Shown here: positions 60,368-64,000 of the stretch, one piece after another | How positions within the stretch are numbered: position 1 is the stretch's first letter | How the letters are laid out: each line of letters begins with the position of its first letter | Assembly: GCF_051020975.1 (NCBI RefSeq) | Contig: NW_027478167.1 | Location: 7,502,001 to 7,566,000 of the forward strand | DNA: 64,000 nucleotides | Reading direction: 5' to 3' | Source of the DNA: Osmia lignaria lignaria | Lineage: Eukaryota > Arthropoda > Insecta > Hymenoptera > Megachilidae | Made by a program: the position numbers and the translations under genes | The notes under the pieces: generated by a model | What the model was told of the DNA's origin: nothing | Databases searched by the model: none | The model's input: only the letters and a program-made list of their open reading frames with translations

Positions 60368-61718
60368 AAGGGGCCACGGTGTTTCTGTATCTCTATTATG
60401 TTGGTGCGGCTTCGGAACTTTTAAATATCTCGATATATCTCGAAAACTACGCTTCTGATCAAAAAATATCATAGAACATAAATTGTAGGAAACATAATTC
60501 TCGACAAAAAAGGTCTGTTAACATTTTGCCATAGCTCGCTTCGTTTCCGAGATATTTGCAGATATATCTCAAGGGAAGGGGCCTGACGGACATATTTCAA
60601 GATATTTCTTCTTCTTGTTGTTCTTCTTCTGCACAGCTAAGCTGGAAGTGGCATTTACAGCTCGCAATAGTGCAGAGTTATCTCAAAGAAAGGGGCCACA
60701 GTGTTTCTGTATCTCTATTATGTTGGTGCGGCTTCGGAACTTTTAAATATCTTGATATATCTCGAGAACTACGCATCTGATGAAAAAATATCATAGAACA
60801 TGAAAAGTAGGAAACTTAATTCTCTACAAAAAAGGTCTCTTAACATTTTGCCATAGCTCTCTTCGCTTCCGAGATATTTGCAGATTTATCTCAAGGGAAG
60901 GGGCCTGACGGACATATTTCGAGATATTTCTTCTTCTTGTTGTTCTTCTTCTGCACAGCTAAGCTGGAAGTGGCATTTGCAGCTCGCAATAGTGCAGAGT
61001 TATCTCAAAGAAAGGGGCCACGGTGTTTCTGTATCTCTATTATGTTGGTGCGGCTTCGGAACTTTTAAATATCTTGATATATCTCGAGAACTACGCATCT
61101 GATCAAAAAATATCATAGAACATGAAAAGTAGGAAACTTAATTCCCTACAAAAAAGGTCTCTTAACATTTTGCCATAGCTCTCTTCGTTTCCGAGATATT
61201 TGCAGATTTATCTCAAGGGAAGGGGCCTGACGGACATATTTCGAGATATTTCTTCTTCTTGTTGTTCTTCTTCTGCACAGCTAAGCTGGAAGTGGCATTT
61301 GCAGCTCGCAATAGTGCAGAGTTATCTCAAAGAAAGGGGCCACGGTGTTTCTGTATCTCTCTTATGTTGGTGCGGCTTCGGAACTTTTAAATATCTTGAT
61401 ATATCTCGAGAACTACGCATCTGATCAAAAAATATCATAGAACATAAAAAGTAGGAAACTTAATTCTCTACAAAAAAGGTCTCTTAACATTTTGCCATAG
61501 CTCGCTTCGTTTCCGAGATATTTGCAGATTTATCTCAAGGGAAGGGGCCTAACGGACATATTTCGAGATATTTCTTCTTCTTGTTGTTCTTCTTCTGCAC
61601 AGCTAAACTGGAAGTGGCATTTCCAGCTCGCAATAGTGCAGAGTCATCTCAAAGAAAGGGGCCACGGTGTTTCTGTATCTCTATTATGTTGGTGCGGCTT
61701 CGGAACTTTTAAATATCT
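60368..61718 (+). repeat. Copy 2 of the 53928-55278 block
   Basis: It has the same ordered markers. Two mismatches were noticed: CTGATGAAAAA at 60778 versus CTGATCAAAAA, and AATTCCCTAC near 61144 versus AATTCTCTAC. Confidence 0.82.
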
Positions 61719-61765
61719 TGATATATCTCGAGAACTACGCATCTGATCAAAAAATATCATAGAAC

Positions 61766-62068
61766 ATGAAAAGTAGGAAACTTAATTCTCTACAAAAAAG
61801 GTCTCTTAACATTTTGCCATACCTCTCTTCGTTTCCGAGATATTTGCAGATTTATCTCGAGGGAAGGGGTCTGACGGACATATTTCGAGATATTTCTTCT
61901 TCTTGTTGTTCTTCTTCTGCACAGCTAAGCTGGAAGTGGCATTTGCAGCTCGCAATAGTGCAGAGTTATCTCAAAGAAAGGGGCCACGGTGTTTCTGTAT
62001 CTCTATTATGTTGGTGCGGCTTCGGAACTTTTAAATATCTTGATATATCTCGAGAACTACGCATCTGA
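61766..62068 (+). other. 100-codon ATG open frame, sister copy (not a gene)
   Basis: It has the same pair of changes (CATGAAAAG and CCATACCTC) as 59512-59814 at an offset of 2254 bp (7 monomers). One coding difference is GCAGCTCGC here versus GCAGCGCGC in the sister copy. It spread by copying of the block. Confidence 0.3.
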
Positions 62069-62165
62069 TCAAAAAATATCATAGAACATGAAAAGTAGGA
62101 AACTTAATTCTCTACAAAAAAGGTCTCTTAACATTTTGCCATAGCTCGCTTCGTTTCCGAGATAT

Positions 62166-63131
62166 TTGCAGGTTTATCTCAAGGGAAGGGGCCTAACGGA
62201 CATATTTCGAGATATTTCTTCTTCTTGTTGTTCTTCTTCTGCACAGCTAAACTGGAAGCGGCATTTCCAGCTCGCAATAGTGCAGAGTCATCTCAAAGAA
62301 AGGGGCCACGGTGTTTCTGTATCTCTATTATGTTGGTGCGGCTTCGGAACTTTTAAATATCTCGATATATCTCGAAAACTACGCTTCTGATCAAAAAATA
62401 TCATAGAACATAAATTGTAGGAAACATAATTCTCGACAAAAAAGGTCTCTTAACATTTTGCCATAGCTCGCTTCGTTTCCGAGATATTTGCAGATATATC
62501 TCAAGGGAAGGGGCCTGACGGACATATTTCGAGATATTTCTTCTTCTTGTTGTTCTTCTTCTGCACAGCTAAGCTGGAAGTGGCATTTACAGCTCGCAAT
62601 AGTGCAGAGTTATCTCAACGAAAGGGACCACGGTGTTTCTGTATCTCTATTATGTTGGTGCGGCTTCGGAACTTTTAAATATCTTGATATATCTCGAGAA
62701 CTACGCATCTGATCAAAAAATGTCATAGAACGTAAAAAGTAGGAAACTTAATTCTCTACAAAAAAGGTCTCTTAACATTTTGCCATAGCTCTCTTCGTTT
62801 CCGAGATATTTCCAGATTTATCTCAAGGGAAGGGGCCTGACGGACATATTTCGAGATATTTCTTCTTCTTGTTGTTCTTCTTCTGCACAGCTAAGCTGGA
62901 AGTGGCATTTGCAGCTCGCAATAGTGCAGAGTTATCTCAAAGAAAGGGGCCACGGTGTTTCTGTATCTCTATTATGTTGGTGCGGCTTCGGAACTTTTAA
63001 ATATCTTGATATATCTCGAGAACTGCGCATCTGATCAAAAAATATCATAGAACATAAAAAGTAGGAAACTTAATTCTCTACAAAAAAGGTCTCTTAACAT
63101 TTTGCCATAGCTCGCTTCGTTTCCGAGATAT
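62166..63131 (+). repeat. Three-monomer module, fourth instance (13-monomer offset)
   Basis: It shares GAAGCGGC and CTCAACGAAAGGGACC with 57980-58945 at 4186 bp (13 x 322). It has a private head change, TTTGCAGGTTTATC, and keeps CTAAGCTGGAAG where 58302 has CTGAAAG. Confidence 0.75.
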
Positions 63132-64000
63132 TTGCAGATTTATCTCAAGGGAAGGGGCCTGACGGACATATTTCGAGATATTTCTTCTTCTTGTTGTTCT
63201 TCTTCTGCACAGCTAAGCTGGAAGTGGCATTTGCGGCTCGCACTAGTGCAGAGTTATCTCAAAGAAAGGGGCCACGGTGTTTCTGTATCTCTATTATGTT
63301 GGTGCGGCTTCGGAACTTTTAAATATCTTGATATATCTCGAGAACTACGCATCTGATCAAAAAATATCATAGAACATAAAAAGCAGGAAACTTAATTCTC
63401 TACAAAAAAGGTCTCTTAACATTTTGCCATAGCTCGCTTCGTTTCCGAGATATTTGCAGATTTATCTCAAGGGAAGGGGCCTGACGGACATATTTCGAGA
63501 TATTTCTTCTTCTTGTTGTTCTTCTTCTGCACAGCTAAGCTGGAAGTGGCATTTCCAGCTCGCAATAGTGCAGAGTCATCTCAAAGAAAGGGGCCACGGT
63601 GTTTCTGTATCTCTATTATGTTGGTGCGGCTTCGGAACTTTTAAATATCTCGATATATCTCGAAAACTACGCTTCTGATCAAAAAATATCATAGAACATA
63701 AATTGTAGGAAACATAATTCTCGACAAAAAAGGTCTCTTAAGATTTTGCCATAGCTCGCTTCGTTTCCGAGATATTTGCAGATATATCTCAAGGGAAGGG
63801 GCCTGACGGACATATTTCGAGATATTTCTTCTTCTTGTTGTTCTTCTTCTGCACAGCTAAGCTGGAAGTGGCATTTGCAGCTCGCAATAGTGCAGAGCTA
63901 TCTCAAAGAAAGGGGCCACGGTGTTTCTGTATCTCTATTATGTTGGTGCGGCTTCGGAACTTTTAAATATCTTGATATATCTCGAGAACTACGCATCTGA

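Larger units (their letters stand above)
1..64000 (+). repeat. 322-bp satellite DNA array, head-to-tail, fills the window
   Basis: The same 322-bp unit recurs from the first base to the last in one orientation. Taking TTGCAG (or its variants GTGCAG, TTGCCG, TTTCCAG) as phase marker, unit starts run 167, 489, 811 and so on to 63776, giving 198 complete units plus partial units at both edges. All departures from a 322-bp step are deletions: 1 bp near 1674, 10 bp near 19360, 23213 and 26746, 114 bp near 34605, 1 bp near 34747 and 1 bp near 35397. These total 147 bp and exactly account for the window length. Most unit pairs differ at only a few percent of sites by eye. No transposon, gene, tRNA, rRNA or unique sequence interrupts the array, so every stretch over 300 bp without a gene holds only this satellite. 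Families of this kind typically form centromeric or pericentromeric heterochromatin; that role here is inference. Confidence 0.99.
51540..64000 (+). repeat. Domain V: array with CATGAAAAG, GAGTCATCTC and TCTCGACAAAA markers
   Basis: Units here commonly carry AGAACATGAAAAGTAGG, GCAGAGTCATCTC with CTAAACTGG, ATTCTCGACAAAAAAGG, GATATTTCCAGATTT heads, AAAGGGACCACGG, GTTAGCTCAAAG and GAACTGCGCATC. They are arranged in recurring 3-monomer modules with inserted single units. Confidence 0.8.

Noticed and set aside
167..64000. About 184 short plus-strand reading frames of 74 codons, one per monomer
   Set aside because: They are the same satellite frame repeated. They start at TTG or GTG, contain no known domain, vary freely at the amino-acid level, and end at a fixed TGA in the tail. 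Annotating them as genes would be wrong.
1..64000. CRISPR array
   Set aside because: The periodic unit is 322 bp and is repeated throughout, with no unique spacers between short conserved repeats.
1..64000. Ribosomal DNA, tRNA or transposon-derived tandem array
   Set aside because: No rRNA or tRNA motifs, no terminal repeats, no target-site duplications and no transposase or reverse-transcriptase reading frame were seen in the monomer.
1..64000. Telomeric repeats
   Set aside because: No TTAGG, TTAGGG or similar short tandem motif is present in runs.
1..64000. Naming a host species from the satellite
   Set aside because: I do not recognise this monomer with confidence. A database search of the 322-bp consensus would be decisive and cannot be run here.

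Overview
The whole 64 kb window is one uninterrupted satellite DNA array. It is a head-to-tail tandem repeat of a 322-bp monomer, all in the same orientation, with no single-copy sequence, gene, RNA gene, transposon or inversion anywhere. Counting from the TTGCAG phase at base 167, there are 198 complete monomers plus a 166-bp partial unit at the left edge and a 225-bp partial at the right edge. Length is tightly conserved: the net shortfall from a perfect 322-bp ladder is 147 bp. Seven deletions account for all of it: three 1-bp, three copies of one 10-bp deletion, and one of 114 bp.

The sequence alone does not identify the organism. A megasatellite-scale, homogenised array with higher-order repeats points to a eukaryotic (peri)centromeric or other heterochromatic block. 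A hand count of one representative monomer gives 126 G+C of 322 (39%) and 11 CpG against about 12 expected. CpG is therefore not depleted, which argues against a heavily germline-methylated genome such as a vertebrate and fits many insects and other invertebrates (inference). Each monomer carries a 74-codon open frame, but it opens with TTG or GTG, not ATG, and nothing suggests it is translated.

Layout by higher-order structure. Domain I (1-16,909) is a mosaic of multi-monomer blocks copied at offsets of 3, 8, 15, 20 and 35 monomers. Domain II (16,910-31,458) holds a clear tandem higher-order repeat: one 12-monomer copy (3,854 bp), two 11-monomer copies (3,532 bp each) and a truncated fourth, followed by a recent 4-monomer (1,288 bp) duplication. 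Domain III (31,459-35,439) is a degenerate patch that contains three of the five distinct indel events, several in-frame stops and an 851-bp irregular duplication. Domain IV (35,440-51,539) introduces a new monomer subfamily (CTAAACTGG plus TTTCCAGCTCGC) and contains 2-, 4-, 5- and 17/18-monomer repeats. Domain V (51,540-64,000) is built from a 3-monomer module and a block duplicated 20 monomers apart.

No coding, defence or metabolic system is present. The interest lies in how the array evolves. Crossover points can be placed within about 22 bp, a 114-bp deletion matches exactly the spacing of two internal near-repeats, and two linked tail haplotypes have been shuffled between monomers. Comparisons were done by eye, so mismatch counts are approximate, and any long satellite assembly may contain collapsed or artificially joined copies.
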